Source: Methanomassiliicoccales archaeon (GTDB lineage: Archaea; Thermoplasmatota; Thermoplasmata; Methanomassiliicoccales; UBA472). From it: 64,000 bases of DNA. Numbering within the stretch: position 1 is the first letter of the stretch; the number at the start of each line of letters is the position of its first letter. Shown one piece after another: positions 35,901-46,935 of the stretch. The DNA is taken from assembly GCA_036504055.1 (NCBI GenBank), contig DASXVU010000034.1, forward strand, positions 62,001 through 126,000, written 5' to 3'. The position numbers and the translations under genes are program-made. Under the pieces are notes generated by a model. That model ran no database searches, was not told where the DNA came from, and was given only the letters and a program-made list of their open reading frames with translations.

Positions 35901-37105
35901 ATCTGGTGGAGTTCGGCGTTCTCAGGCAATGTCCGATACCGCTTGAGCATGACCCCAAGGTGCTGGGATATTATCTGGACCCCGTCAGCAAGGGCAGTTG
36001 AGACTGTTCCATAGTGCACCGTCGAGCGGTTGGTATGGATCGATCCATCGCCATCGATCAATCCGGACAGGAGCGCGCTCAATACATTCTTCGGAGATTG
36101 GTAGAACTGCTCGGGGATGCGTTTCGTCGGTGCTTTCCACGTCGAATCGATTCCGAATGTGTCCGCCAAGTATACGTTGAGAGCTTTGCTGTTGACTCTG
36201 ACCTGATATGCGGTCCCAACATAGCCAGGACCTTGGTTGTGTACCGCGTTATAGGTTTTGGCCTCTACATTCGCTTTGTATCCGAAAGCGTTCTCGAGAG
36301 AGTCTCTGACCCGATCTGCAACACTGACAGATGTGGAAAAGAAATTGAACCTTCCAGCGCCACTGTAGTTTGCCTCATACCAACCATCGGACAGGAATTG
36401 ACCGACCAGGTAGGCGATGTCCTCATTGAGATAGATCGCCTTCCCTTCATAGTCAGGCAATCTGACCGGGGAAAGATCATCTGGATAGTCCATTCTCATG
36501 ACGACGTGGTCTTCAGATGTCAGATCGCTCGCCAATTTCCACTCATATTCCAGCGAGCGATTGATCACCTTGATCATCTGGGAAGGAGTGGCCGTTATGC
36601 TGACTCCACTCTCCAGAGTGATCTTGACCAGCTCACGCTCTGGCATCTCATAGAGTTCGGTGACCGGGCACTTGCCTGATTGGGTGTAGACCAGGTCACC
36701 GATTTGTATGTCCTCGATCGGAAGCAATCCTTTCTCGGTGAGAACACGGGTTCCCGGGACGAAACATTCTCCGACCACCCTGGCGCTCTTCTTTGGAGCG
36801 GATTTCGAGGTGATCCCCAGGTCGTTCATGGCATAGAGGATCCTCCGGTGCACCGGCTTCAGACCGTCACGCACATCCGGCAGTGCCCTGCCGACTATCA
36901 CGCTCATCGCGTAGTCGATATAGCACTTCTTCATCTCGATCTCGATCGATTTCGGGACCACCTGGAAGCCGGCATTCTTGTCCTCTGGGGCCAACGGAGC
37001 GGCGGCTGGTTCTATCTGTTCGGTTACAGGTGCGATCTGCTCTTCCTTCTTTTCCGGAACGTTCTGTTCGGCGGGCTGGTTGTTCTGCTCTTCATTGTCT
37101 GCCAT
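32948..37105 (-). CDS. gyrA: DNA gyrase subunit A with intein
   Basis: This 1385-residue precursor breaks down into 920 residues of gyrase A plus a 465-residue intein. Gyrase A features are the N-terminal core ([21 protein letters not shown]), the [13 protein letters not shown] region, the catalytic Tyr in MRYTECR, the GyrA box QRRGGIGL and the beta-pinwheel C-terminal domain. It also has a Pro/Glu-rich N-terminal extension of about 45 residues and an acidic insertion near the end ([13 protein letters not shown]). The mature enzyme cuts and passes DNA with GyrB to introduce negative supercoils. Archaeal gyrase of this type is regarded as an ancient acquisition from bacteria. The gene follows gyrB by 10 bases. 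A 9-G run lies 11 bases after its stop. Confidence 0.95.
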   Translation of the reverse strand: MADNEEQNNQPAEQNVPEKKEEQIAPVTEQIEPAAAPLAPEDKNAGFQVVPKSIEIEMKKCYIDYAMSVIVGRALPDVRDGLKPVHRRILYAMNDLGITSKSAPKKSARVVGECFVPGTRVLTEKGLLPIEDIQIGDLVYTQSGKCPVTELYEMPERELVKITLESGVSITATPSQMIKVINRSLEYEWKLASDLTSEDHVVMRMDYPDDLSPVRLPDYEGKAIYLNEDIAYLVGQFLSDGWYEANYSGAGRFNFFSTSVSVADRVRDSLENAFGYKANVEAKTYNAVHNQGPGYVGTAYQVRVNSKALNVYLADTFGIDSTWKAPTKRIPEQFYQSPKNVLSALLSGLIDGDGSIHTNRSTVHYGTVSTALADGVQIISQHLGVMLKRYRTLPENAELHQIDDRYTKLNHEFFALEASGRYSKVLSGLLNLACDDKRERLERIASAPQKVVRFDQIPYSADVIFSELSRYHIGSGWYEDTEGSKFRAGIKFPDGAKIRYSFDLKDKNLGRTQIVDWGIQSKLQRIGSELAPVLEEMLDKNLYFQRVESTEAASKQKTYDMQVAGAHEFVANGILAHNCLGKYHPHGDTAVYDSMVRMAQTFSLRYPLVDGQGNFGSVDGDSAAAMRYTECRLQKTAEEMLADLDKETIDWVDNFDGSLKEPSVLPSKLPNLLINGSSGIAVGMATNIPPHNLREIVDAIIYLADHPDAEVMDLMQFVKGPDFPTGGIIYGINGIIEAYQTGRGKIKVRARTIREEVEGKQRIIVNEIPYQVNKATLIEAIAELVKDKKIEGITDLRDESDRDGMRIVIELRKDVMEEVVLNQLFKHTQMEVTFGVINIALVDNQPKVLTLKEMMQHFLDYRVNVVTKRTQYDLRQAQKRDHILQGLIKAVDVLDETIRIIRAAGSPEEARQGLIDFLVIDEEQAKAILDLTLRKLTGLELVALRAEYAEIENLVRELEAILASKERILGIVKSEELEIREKFGDDRKTEIVANALDFDIEDLIPNEDMVVMGTSDGYIKRIPLDTYKQQRRGGIGLIGMETKEEDNVTDMFVTLTHNKLMFITNLGRVYVLKAWQLPVGGRHAKGKPIVNLLPKLEEGERVVKTMPVKEIGGDSYLVFATKKGVIKKTPLEAYVNVRSSGIIAVGLEEGDELVDTKITDGTKEIILATANGRAIRFSERDVRPMGRPAHGVRGIRLGEGDRVVSMAIVTQDAKLLTVTENGYGKISIVGKRGAAEESGIEALEGIAEELAEEEIEEAEETEEVCEEELPGAEERDEYRKTRRGGKGVKAIKVCERNGKVLAVLEVSEEDEIILASNKGNIIRFPASDFRVLGRVTMGVRAKRLEEGEKVIAVARLVGKGEEQMVEETEAKGDSLRVEGGEEGEE
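35372..36766 (-). other. GyrA intein with LAGLIDADG homing endonuclease (465 aa)
   Basis: The intein starts at the TGT codon for Cys114 ([13 protein letters not shown]) and ends at Asn (ANGILAHN), before Cys+1 of the extein ([10 protein letters not shown]). Splicing-block residues Cys1 and His-Asn with Cys+1 are all present. Two endonuclease helices are visible: [12 protein letters not shown] and [11 protein letters not shown]. Insertion lies between Glu and Cys of [17 protein letters not shown] is lower than in the extein: 29 of 60 at 36241-36300 and 27 of 60 at 35701-35760. The endonuclease looks intact by motif. Confidence 0.9.
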
Positions 37106-37115
37106 TTAGCTCACC

Positions 37116-39569
<2,454 letters not shown>

Positions 39570-39645
39570 TTAACCTGATGTCCCTGCACTCTTCCCAACC
39601 ACGTTTCCATGCCCTGGGAAAAGTGGTAGACTCCCATCCTTCTGT

Positions 39646-39653
39646 TATATAAA
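39646..39653 (-). promoter_or_regulatory. gyrB: TATA-like box for gyrBA
   Basis: On the minus strand this reads tttatata, about 98 bases upstream of the gyrB ATG. It predicts a leader of about 75 bases. Confidence 0.5.
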
Positions 39654-39670
39654 ACCTAATGGCATCGCGG

Positions 39671-39679
39671 TATTTAAAT
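39671..39679 (+). promoter_or_regulatory. thiC: TATA-like box for thiC
   Basis: tatttaaat precedes the thiC ATG (39817) by about 140 bases, giving a leader near 115 bases. No TPP riboswitch consensus was found in that leader. Confidence 0.5.
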
Positions 39680-39816
39680 GATACCCTCATCTGGCTATGG
39701 TGTAGAAATAATGCCTGGATTTCGGGTCTAATGGGCACCGTTCAGCACGATCGCCGACGCCAGTTTGCGAACGGTCCGGGGAAATGTCTTTTAGACGGGA
39801 AGGGGTTTGCCGGAAC

Positions 39817-41091
39817 ATGACAATCATGGAGGCTGCCAAGGGCGGTCCTACCGAGGAGACCAATGCGGTCGCCAAGAACGAAAGGATGGACCCAGAGAAG
39901 CTGAGAAGGCTGGTCGCCTCCGGCAGAGTGGTCATTCCGCTCAACCCCATTCACGGCGCAGCGCCCTGCGGCATAGGGGAAGGTCTTCGGGTCAAGGTCA
40001 ACGTCAACCTTGGCACCTCCCGGGACATCGTCAACGTCGAGGAAGAGCTGGCCAAGGCAAGGCTCGCTGTCCGCTACGGCGCCGATGCCATCATGGACCT
40101 GAGCACCGGCGGTGATATTGATGCCATTCGCAGACTCATCTTAAAGGAGACGAAGGTCCCGATCGGCACCGTCCCGATCTACCAGGAAGGGCTCCGGGCA
40201 GCACGCAGGAGCGCCGTCGTGGACATGAAGGAGGATGACATATTCAACGGGATCGAGAAGCATGCCAAGGACGGCGTCGACTTCATGACCGTTCACTGCG
40301 GCATCACAAAGCACAGCGTGGACCGGCTCAAGCATTCCGACCGCATCACAGATGTGGTCTCGCGGGGCGGATCGTTCCTGGTGGCATGGATCCTGCATAA
40401 CGGCAAGGAGAACCCGCTCTACGAGCAGTACGATTATCTATTGGAGATGGCCAGGAAGTACGAGTTCGCATTATCGCTGGGGGATGGCCTGCGGCCCGGC
40501 TGCCTGCATGATGCCAGTGACGGTGCGCAGATCTCCGAGCTGATCATATTGGGAGAACTGGTCAAGCGCGCCCGCAAGGCCGGCGTACAGACCATGGTCG
40601 AGGGACCTGGACACGTCCCCATGGACCAGATCGCGGCGAACGTCCGAATTCAGAAGACGGTGTGCGACGGGGCACCGTTCTATGTCCTGGGGCCTTTGGT
40701 CACGGACATCGCACCCGGTTACGACCATATCACCGGCGCCATCGGCGGGGCGATCGCCGCTTTCGCCGGAGCTGATTTCCTCTGCTACGTGACCCCGGCG
40801 GAACACCTGGGGTTGCCCGATCTTGACGATGTAAAGGAGGGCCTGATCGCCTCGAAGATCGCCGCCCATGCCGCCGACATCGCCCGCGGCATCGACACGG
40901 AAAGGGATGACCGCATGGCCCGGGCGCGTAAGGCCTTGGACTGGGAGGGCATGTTCTCAGAATCGTTGGACCCGGAGAAGGCCAGACGCTATAGGTCCCG
41001 GGGCAAGACGGAACAGAAGGAAGGCTGCTCCATGTGCGGGGACGTCTGCGCCATGAGGATCGTCGGGGAATACCTGAAAAAGACCGATTGA
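39817..41091 (+). CDS. thiC: Phosphomethylpyrimidine synthase
   Basis: The product is 424 residues from the ATG at 39817 (MTIMEAAKGG, the usual ThiC opening). ThiC converts AIR, the product of PurM, to HMP-phosphate in thiamine synthesis using radical SAM chemistry. The C-terminal cluster motif CSMCGDVC (CX2CX4C) binds the [4Fe-4S] centre. Substrate and metal motifs include GVDFMTVHCGI, EGPGHVPMDQI and YDHITGAIGGAIA. Length and order match archaeal ThiC. A longer reading (start at 39784) adds 11 residues unlike the family. No other thi genes are adjacent. The gene is divergent from gyrBA. Confidence 0.95.
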   Translation: MTIMEAAKGGPTEETNAVAKNERMDPEKLRRLVASGRVVIPLNPIHGAAPCGIGEGLRVKVNVNLGTSRDIVNVEEELAKARLAVRYGADAIMDLSTGGDIDAIRRLILKETKVPIGTVPIYQEGLRAARRSAVVDMKEDDIFNGIEKHAKDGVDFMTVHCGITKHSVDRLKHSDRITDVVSRGGSFLVAWILHNGKENPLYEQYDYLLEMARKYEFALSLGDGLRPGCLHDASDGAQISELIILGELVKRARKAGVQTMVEGPGHVPMDQIAANVRIQKTVCDGAPFYVLGPLVTDIAPGYDHITGAIGGAIAAFAGADFLCYVTPAEHLGLPDLDDVKEGLIASKIAAHAADIARGIDTERDDRMARARKALDWEGMFSESLDPEKARRYRSRGKTEQKEGCSMCGDVCAMRIVGEYLKKTD

Positions 41092-41105
41092 TCGGGAGAA
41101 GATGG

Positions 41106-41177
41106 AGCCACTGAGGGGAATCGAACCCCCAACCTAGTGATTACGAATCACTCGCCCCGCCATTAGGCTACAGTGGC
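41106..41177 (-). tRNA. tRNA-Thr (CGT)
   Basis: Read on the minus strand, the 72-base gene has a perfect acceptor stem GCCACTG/CAGTGGC with discriminator T. The anticodon stem AGTGA/TCACT has loop TTCGTAA, giving CGT, and the T arm contains GGTTCGATTCC. CCA is not encoded and there is no intron. Confidence 0.95.
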
Positions 41178-41335
41178 GTCTGGTTCCAACAAATGTTCCC
41201 ATCATTTAAAGGTTTCTTTGCGGTTCCAGCATGGCGGTTCTGCTGACAGATGGTGCTTTCTGAGCTCAAAATCCGGGAATGCAAACGCATTAGCAAAACG
41301 ATTTAAGCGCTCCGGCTCATGTTTCCCCGATATTA

Positions 41336-42379
41336 TTGCAGCCTCAGTTCGGTGTCCCGCCTGGCGTCCTGGTCGAGCAGCGGCGCGGAGGCCAGAAGTC
41401 CCTGAGATCCCTCCTGGACCTGATGAGGGACCCCCATTTCACCGGATATCTCATGACCGGGATGACCCTGGACGAGGACACCACCAACGGCGTCATAGTT
41501 GTGGATGTCGGCAAGGCGATCCTGGCTCTGTACGCCTTCCGCCCGTCAGGCAATAACAGCGTGGAGATGACCTACCGGGGAGAAAGGGCGGTGGAGTTCA
41601 CCTGCGGGGACGCACTGTGCCCGGAGTCGCAGCTAGAACTGCACGCGCTCAAGGACCTGAAGGAGATCAAGAAGATCATCGGTGAGGCAAAGGATGGTGT
41701 GGACCTTCCACATTTCCTCGATAATTTCTACCATGACCGGCTGGAAGAGACGGTCCATCAGCCGGAGCCGGTCTCGTTGGGGGTTAAAAGCGACCCCTGC
41801 CATCAACCGGCACCTCAAACGGATTCTCTCGACTCGATCAAGGACCTGATCGTGCAGCATCACAAACGGAACGCCGAAGGAGGCGCCAGGAAGGCCGGAT
41901 ACCACGAACTGGAGATCGATATCGTGGAGGGCGAGTCATACCTGGTGGAGGAACAGACAAGGGACTTCTCCTACGGGATCTTCGCCTCAATGGTGGACGA
42001 CAACTACAAGGGCATCGGCATAACCCGGATCAATCCCAGACTTCTACGCTCGAGGATCAGCGGAGCAAAGCCCCGCTTGCTCTGGTTGACCGACCATGAG
42101 TCCACCCAGGAGGAGACCATACCTCCGTCACTGGAGAAGATCATGGTGGTCCTGGAGGAGTTCATCCTCAATAACGAGCTGAGCGTGGTGTTGGTGGACG
42201 ATCTGCAGTACCTGATAAGCTGCAACACCTTCGAAGGAGCGGTGAGATTCATCCGTAACCTGGTGGACAAGATATCGGAGCGCTCGGCGGTGTTCCTTCT
42301 GTCCGTCGACCCGAACTCGCTAAGCGCCCAGGAGCGTTCCGTCCTGGAAAGGGAATTGCGGGTGGTGCGGGACCGTTGA
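41336..42379 (+). CDS. DUF835 domain protein (347 aa)
   Basis: The C-terminal half (about 195-345) carries the DUF835 pattern: ESYLVEEQTRDFSYGIFASMV, then GITRINPRLL, KPRLLWLTDHE, VVLVDDLQYLISCNTFEGAV and SVLERELRVV. The domain has a RecA-like look without a P-loop and is found in archaeal signalling proteins. The N-terminal half (about 150 residues) is a separate small alpha/beta domain with a conserved-looking pattern (GVIVVDVGKAILALYAF). The start is probably TTG at 41336, about 33 bases after an AT-rich box (gatttaagc), so leaderless; no in-frame ATG lies nearby. It lies downstream of tRNA-Thr. Its target is unknown. Confidence 0.72.
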   Translation: MQPQFGVPPGVLVEQRRGGQKSLRSLLDLMRDPHFTGYLMTGMTLDEDTTNGVIVVDVGKAILALYAFRPSGNNSVEMTYRGERAVEFTCGDALCPESQLELHALKDLKEIKKIIGEAKDGVDLPHFLDNFYHDRLEETVHQPEPVSLGVKSDPCHQPAPQTDSLDSIKDLIVQHHKRNAEGGARKAGYHELEIDIVEGESYLVEEQTRDFSYGIFASMVDDNYKGIGITRINPRLLRSRISGAKPRLLWLTDHESTQEETIPPSLEKIMVVLEEFILNNELSVVLVDDLQYLISCNTFEGAVRFIRNLVDKISERSAVFLLSVDPNSLSAQERSVLERELRVVRDR

Positions 42380-42394
42380 TCACGAAGGAAGTGT

Positions 42395-43471
42395 TCAGAT
42401 CCGCTTCATCTCTGCCTTGAACTCGATGAGCCGGTCCAGCGTTTCCTCGTACTTCTCCCGCTTCATGCCCATGCCGGCGTCCTTCAGGATCTTGACCATC
42501 ACGGTCACGTCCTTGCCGTCGGCCTTGTAGTCCAAGAGAGTGCTCTTGGCCTTCCTCATCTCGCTCTTGAGCACTTCTGGCAACGTCTTCATGATGTCCT
42601 CGCGGCCCTTACGCGACAAAATACCCATCATGCTCCAGTCACCCCGTTCTCCTGCCTCCTGGGCCTCCTTGAGCAGGTTCCTTGCCTGTCTTACGTCCAC
42701 GTAGAACCTTTCAGAGTTCTGGACGAGCTTCTCGAGCGACTCACAGATGTCGTGCGCCTCAACATATTTCCCGGTGACCTTCTCTGCTATCTTACGGCCG
42801 TTCTTGGATTCCTCCAATGCCGCCAGGAGCTCTCCCTTCGATGTCTGTTCCCGCATCCGGCCGATCGATTCCGTCATCTCTGACGTGTCGCCGTTCATGG
42901 ATCTGGCCACTCCAACGAGCTTTTCCAGATGCTCCAGGTCCCGGGCAAGCCTCTCCTCAATGGCGAAGCGCACGGACGAACGGCACTCCTTGACGGATTG
43001 TACCGCAGTGGAGATATCCTTCTGTTTTCCGGCACGTACGGCCTTGTCGATCATCCTCCGGCACTCGGATGTATCGATGTCGTAGTCCTTGGCCATGGCC
43101 ATAAGCGGCTTCACTTCGGCCACCAGCACAGGGAACTGCTTCTTCAGTTCCTCGTTCTGTTCAGCCTCGATGCGTGCCTGCTCCTTCTGCATCTCCAAAT
43201 CTTTCTCTCTTTCACTCTGTCCCTGTTTCGGTTCTTCCTCGCGCTCGGGCGCAACCTCGAACTTGGCGCCGCAGGCAGGGCATTCGTCACTGTCCGTGGG
43301 TATCTGTTTGCCGCATTCAGGACACTCCGATTCAGAGACCTCCTCGATCAGGAATTCCACCCCGCATTTGGGGCACTTTGTCGAATCGCCGGAGATGTGG
43401 GTCCCGCACTCTGGGCAGTCGAACTCGAACGATTCCTTCTCTGCGTCGTTGGGTGAACTAGAACCTGTCAT
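42395..43471 (-). CDS. Double zinc-ribbon, coiled-coil protein (358 aa)
   Basis: Two zinc ribbons fill residues 19-67 (Cys19, 22, 33, 36 and Cys50, 53, 64, 67), as in CPECG...CPKCGVEF and CPECG...CPACGAKF. A charged linker follows and then about 250 residues of alpha helix with heptad character, including LEKLVGVARSMNGDT. I do not recognise a named family. The ribbon style is close to that in the cytoplasmic tail of the giant surface protein and in its coiled-coil neighbour. It converges with the DUF835 gene 15 bases away. A scaffold or adaptor role is plausible, not shown. Confidence 0.7.
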   Translation of the reverse strand: MTGSSSPNDAEKESFEFDCPECGTHISGDSTKCPKCGVEFLIEEVSESECPECGKQIPTDSDECPACGAKFEVAPEREEEPKQGQSEREKDLEMQKEQARIEAEQNEELKKQFPVLVAEVKPLMAMAKDYDIDTSECRRMIDKAVRAGKQKDISTAVQSVKECRSSVRFAIEERLARDLEHLEKLVGVARSMNGDTSEMTESIGRMREQTSKGELLAALEESKNGRKIAEKVTGKYVEAHDICESLEKLVQNSERFYVDVRQARNLLKEAQEAGERGDWSMMGILSRKGREDIMKTLPEVLKSEMRKAKSTLLDYKADGKDVTVMVKILKDAGMGMKREKYEETLDRLIEFKAEMKRI

Positions 43472-43525
43472 CGAATCACGACTCGACCGCTATTTTCTAT
43501 CCAATTAACCTTAGATTATTTATTG

Positions 43526-44356
43526 CTACTTACGTGGGTGCCCTTCCTGAGAATATGTCTGGCCATACTCATTGCTCATGGCCAGCGCGTCCTCGACGGG
43601 CAAGGGGGTTTCGCATATGATGGTGCATTCCCTTTCAAGGCCGAACAGAGATGGCACCAGGTGGGAAAAGTCCGGATCCTTGGCGCTGAGCGGCAGGTGC
43701 CGTTTCTCCCCGGCCCTGGTGTACTCGATGCAACTGTAATGGCAATGAAGTCTGCCTGACCATATCCGGGTAAGTTCGTCCATCACCTTCCGGAAATCGT
43801 CCTCGGTGCGGAGGGAGCCGCCATAACGTGCGTGGATATGGGCGAAGTCGATCACCGGTTGCACCCCCTTCAGCGCCCGCGTCACGGTCCCGATCTCCTC
43901 CAGGGTGCCCCAGGTGCTCCCCCGCCCCATGGTCTCCAGGCCCAGCACGACGTCCAGGGATTCCTTCTCCATCTGCTCCAGACATTCGGATAGACCGCGC
44001 ATCACCGCTGCCGTGGCGATCTCCGGCTCCTTTCCGGCGTAGGTAGCGGCATGGATGACGATGATCCAGGCCCCGGCCTTTGCGGCCGCCCGGGCGGTGC
44101 GCATTACCCATTCCTTGCTCTTCTCATAGGTCTCTGGGACCGAATTGAAGCTGATGTAGTATGGGGCATGGGCGCTCAGCATCACGTCCGTCTCCTCCGC
44201 CTTGCGCCTGATGGCCTCGGCCCGCTGGTCGCTCAAGTTCACCTGTCGCCCGAACTGAAGCTCAAGCGCATCCAGGCCCGCTTCCCTGACCATTCCGACG
44301 GCCTCGGCTCCGTCCTTCGCCCCTTTCGGATAGCCCGCCGGCCCGAACCTAACCAT
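43526..44356 (-). CDS. Endonuclease-IV-like / xylose-isomerase-like TIM-barrel protein
   Basis: This 276-residue protein begins VRFGPAGYPKGAKDG and has the metal-ligand pattern of endonuclease IV: LSAHAPYYISF, WIIVIHAATY, LGLETMGRGSTWGT, VIDFAHIHARYGG, HCHYSCIEYT and ICETPLP. These supply the His, Glu and Asp ligands for up to three zinc ions. True AP endonuclease (nfo) activity is the usual role in archaea, cutting abasic DNA. A sugar isomerase-like function remains possible. A TATA-like atcatatat lies about 28 bases upstream on the minus strand, suggesting a leaderless start at 44356. It precedes the OGG-type glycosylase gene region, another base-excision repair gene, on the opposite strand. 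Confidence 0.83.
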   Translation of the reverse strand: MVRFGPAGYPKGAKDGAEAVGMVREAGLDALELQFGRQVNLSDQRAEAIRRKAEETDVMLSAHAPYYISFNSVPETYEKSKEWVMRTARAAAKAGAWIIVIHAATYAGKEPEIATAAVMRGLSECLEQMEKESLDVVLGLETMGRGSTWGTLEEIGTVTRALKGVQPVIDFAHIHARYGGSLRTEDDFRKVMDELTRIWSGRLHCHYSCIEYTRAGEKRHLPLSAKDPDFSHLVPSLFGLERECTIICETPLPVEDALAMSNEYGQTYSQEGHPRK

Positions 44357-44460
44357 GATGGCTCATCGCCTCCGGCCGATATATGATTTGACCCAACACG
44401 GTAGGGCTGGACTCAAAAAGGCTATCTATTCGGTATGCCCCTAGTATCCCTGGAGAGGAC

Positions 44461-44943
44461 ATGGAGACAGAAGGAGTGCCGGTGGAGATCCCGCCTGACT
44501 GCAACGTCATCATCGGGCAGTCGCATTTCATCAAGACGGCCGAGGACCTGTATGAGGCGATGGTCAACTCCACGCCGTCGGCAAAGTTCGGCATCGCCTT
44601 CTGCGAGGCGTCGGGCCCCAGGCTGGTACGGGTCGAGGGAAATGACGAGGAGCTGAAACGGGTGGCGGCCGATAATGCCATGCTCATCGGTGCCGGGCAC
44701 ACGTTCGTGGTGCTTCTCAGGAACGCCTTCCCGGTGAACGTGCTAGGTGCCATCAAGGCAGTGCCCGAGGTGTGCTCCATATTCTGTGCCACGGCCAACG
44801 AGCTGAAGGTCATCGTCGCCAAGGAGGGCGAGGGCCGCGGCGTGATCGGGGTTATCGACGGTAGATCGCCAATGGGAGTGGAGAAAGATGCCAACATCAA
44901 AGAAAGAAGAGAATTCCTCCGCAAGATCGGATACAAGCGCTGA
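44461..44943 (+). CDS. Adenosine-specific kinase family protein
   Basis: This 160-residue protein matches the archaeal/bacterial adenosine-specific kinase family: NVIIGQSHFIKTAEDLYEAM, then FGIAFCEASGPRLVR, AGHTFVVLLRNAFPVNVL and VCSIFCATANELKVIV. The family phosphorylates adenosine to AMP and has no relation to ribokinase-type enzymes. The start at 44461 follows a ggagagg ribosome-binding site. It overlaps the next gene by 56 bases. Confidence 0.88.
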   Translation: METEGVPVEIPPDCNVIIGQSHFIKTAEDLYEAMVNSTPSAKFGIAFCEASGPRLVRVEGNDEELKRVAADNAMLIGAGHTFVVLLRNAFPVNVLGAIKAVPEVCSIFCATANELKVIVAKEGEGRGVIGVIDGRSPMGVEKDANIKERREFLRKIGYKR

Positions 44944-45712
44944 CGATGACTACCTGGACCAGTACGAGGTCACCGCCAAGTACTACGACATATGGTATGA
45001 GGACTTCACCGAGGACGTCGAGTTCCTGAAGCGGATGGCGGAACGTACCGGAGGACCCATTCTGGATTGCATGTGCGGCACCGGAAGGACACTGCTCCCG
45101 CTGGCCAAGGAAGGCTACAAGATATCCGGATTTGACGCGTCAGAGGCGATGCTGGATAAGCTGACGGCGAAGATCGAGACCCTTCCAGAATCGATCCAGG
45201 AGAACGTCCACATAGGCCACGGGGACGTCAGGAACTTCGTCTGCAAGAAGAAGTTCAAGCTGGTGATCATTCCGTTCAATTCCTTCCTGCACCTGCTGGA
45301 GACCGAGGAACAGGAGGCGGCGCTGAAGAACGTGGTCGATCACATGGCCAAGGACGGGCTCTTCATCCTGAGCATCTTCAACCCCAGGCTTGACCGGCCC
45401 GAAGGGCTGCTCAGGCATCGCGGCACCAGGATCACCTCCCAGGGGGAGATCATCACCAAGATGGAGGCACAGGAGTTCAACACCCCCGAACAGACCACCA
45501 CCATCCACTACTTCTATGACATCTCCCGGCAGGACCAACCGCTGCGCCGGGTGACCGCCACGATGACGCTGCGGTACATGTTCGAGAGGGAGGTCGTCGA
45601 TCTGATGGAACGCTGCGGGCTGGAGGTTGCCGAAGAGTACGGCGACTATCTGCTATCGCCGTTCAAGAAGACCAGCGACATCATGGTGTTCGTGGCCAGG
45701 AAATCGGCATGA
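44888..45712 (+). CDS. Class I SAM-dependent methyltransferase
   Basis: This 274-residue protein has the SAM motif LDCMCGTGRTLLPLA near residues 58-72, FDASEAML and the post-II motif LVIIPFNSFLHL. The substrate is unknown; the fold and length suit small-molecule methylation. The start at 44888 overlaps the adenosine kinase gene by 56 bases; no closer ATG or GTG is in frame. Its stop overlaps the ogg ATG as ATGA, so the three genes adenosine kinase, methyltransferase and ogg form an operon. Confidence 0.85.
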   Translation: MPTSKKEENSSARSDTSADDDYLDQYEVTAKYYDIWYEDFTEDVEFLKRMAERTGGPILDCMCGTGRTLLPLAKEGYKISGFDASEAMLDKLTAKIETLPESIQENVHIGHGDVRNFVCKKKFKLVIIPFNSFLHLLETEEQEAALKNVVDHMAKDGLFILSIFNPRLDRPEGLLRHRGTRITSQGEIITKMEAQEFNTPEQTTTIHYFYDISRQDQPLRRVTATMTLRYMFEREVVDLMERCGLEVAEEYGDYLLSPFKKTSDIMVFVARKSA

Positions 45713-46512
45713 AGGTCGGGCCGATCGACCTTGACAGCACGCTGGGCTGCGGCCAGGTCTTCCGCTGGCGTAAGGTGGGAGAGACCTGGAACGGCGTATT
45801 GAAGGGTGTGGAGGTCCAACTACGTCAGGTCGGCGAGACCATTGTGGCCCGGGGAGACTTAGGAGACGACGCCCTGGAACGCTATTTCCGTTCCGATGAT
45901 GATCTGGACCTCATCCGTTCCGAGATATCCAAGGACCCGATGATCAGCACCATGGTGTCAGACCGCCCTGGTCTTCGTCTCATCCGCCAGGACCCCTGGG
46001 AATGTGCCGCCTCCTACGTCCTGGCAACGAATGCCAACATTCCCCGCATACAGAAAATGATCGAAAAGGTGTGCCGCACCTTCGGCGATCCCCTCCCTGG
46101 CGGCTCGTTCGCATTCCCGCGCCCGGACCAGATCGCCTGCGGAAGGAAGAAGGCCGAGACCTGCGGGCTGGGCTTCCGCTGCGGCAGGTTCGTGGAGTTC
46201 GCCAGGATGGTGGATAGCGGGGAGATCGATCTGGAGTCTTTGAGGAACGTCGACTACGAAGCATGCCACAAGGAATTGAAATCATACCCTGGCATAGGAG
46301 ACAAGGTGGCGGATTGCGTCGCGGTGTTCAGCCTGGACCACTTGGAGGCTTTCCCGGTGGACGTTCGAATAAAAAAGGCCATGGAAGAGATGTATGGGGT
46401 CAGAGGCACCTACCGACATGTGAACCGGTATGGCAGGGATTATTTTGGCCGGTTCGCCGGTTATGCCCAGGAGTACATCTACTATTCGTTCCAGAGGAAA
46501 AGACCGACCTAG
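45709..46512 (+). CDS. ogg: 8-oxoguanine DNA glycosylase (OGG1-type, HhH-GPD)
   Basis: This 267-residue protein has the OGG1 N-terminal domain start (LGCGQVFRWRKVG). The helix-hairpin-helix loop is LKSYPGIGDKVADCVAVF, with the catalytic Lys199 (Schiff-base nucleophile) and Asp218 (VDVRI). The sequence between is that of archaeal OGG. It removes 8-oxoguanine opposite C and nicks the strand by AP lyase action. The ATG overlaps the preceding stop as ATGA. At the 3' end its TAG interlocks with the convergent COG2522 stop over four bases. Confidence 0.93.
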   Translation: MKVGPIDLDSTLGCGQVFRWRKVGETWNGVLKGVEVQLRQVGETIVARGDLGDDALERYFRSDDDLDLIRSEISKDPMISTMVSDRPGLRLIRQDPWECAASYVLATNANIPRIQKMIEKVCRTFGDPLPGGSFAFPRPDQIACGRKKAETCGLGFRCGRFVEFARMVDSGEIDLESLRNVDYEACHKELKSYPGIGDKVADCVAVFSLDHLEAFPVDVRIKKAMEEMYGVRGTYRHVNRYGRDYFGRFAGYAQEYIYYSFQRKRPT

Positions 46513-46895
46513 AGCAGAGGCGCATTGACCTCTGGACAGACACAGTCCGGAGCCTTGAGACCGGTGTGGATCTCGTAGACCTTGATCAACATCCCGCTCT
46601 TCTTGACCATCTCGCAGATGCGGCACGTCTCCGTGACCATGTCGGATCCGTTCATGATACGGACCGCGGCCACCTCGACCTCGTGCTTGAACTCCTCGTA
46701 CTTCCCGGAGTTCTCTATCTCCTTACTGGTGCCCCTCTTCGCCTTGAGGTATTGGGATATCGCTGCGTCGGTCACGCCGAACCGCCTTGCCACTTCTGCC
46801 TGGCTCAGGTGGTGCTTCTCGACCAATTCCCTTGCGAGTTCTCTCCTGATAGAGGGCAAAACATACCAAACGATGAGCTCGCACGGAATCTTCAT
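46509..46895 (-). CDS. COG2522-type HTH transcriptional regulator with C-terminal cysteines
   Basis: The product is 128 residues from the ATG at 46895 (MKIPCELIVWYVLPSIRREL), the start shared by this archaeal family; a longer ATG frame at 46916 is less likely. A helix-turn-helix is clear in LSQAEVARRFGVTDAAISQYL. The C-terminal part has paired cysteines (CRIC and CVCPE) that could bind a metal or Fe-S cluster, a known feature of the family and a possible sensor. A perfect 12-base palindrome overlaps its predicted TATA position. Its regulon is unknown. Confidence 0.85.
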   Translation of the reverse strand: MKIPCELIVWYVLPSIRRELARELVEKHHLSQAEVARRFGVTDAAISQYLKAKRGTSKEIENSGKYEEFKHEVEVAAVRIMNGSDMVTETCRICEMVKKSGMLIKVYEIHTGLKAPDCVCPEVNAPLL

Positions 46896-46923
46896 AAGAA
46901 TCTGAAGGAATATCATTGTAGGC

Positions 46924-46935
46924 TAGTTTAAACTA
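46924..46935. promoter_or_regulatory. Perfect palindrome over the regulator promoter
   Basis: tagtttaaacta is a perfect 12-base palindrome centred 34 bases upstream of the regulator's ATG at 46895. Its AT core is also the only TATA-like element there, so a protein bound to it would block initiation. Autoregulation is the simplest reading. Confidence 0.5.

Noticed and set aside
39680-39816. A TPP riboswitch before thiC
   Set aside because: None of the conserved ctgaga or acctgatctgg blocks is present.
41173-41556. A 127-codon plus-strand frame overlapping tRNA-Thr and DUF835
   Set aside because: It runs in another frame over the start of the DUF835 gene and has no motif; the DUF835 frame has clear family features.
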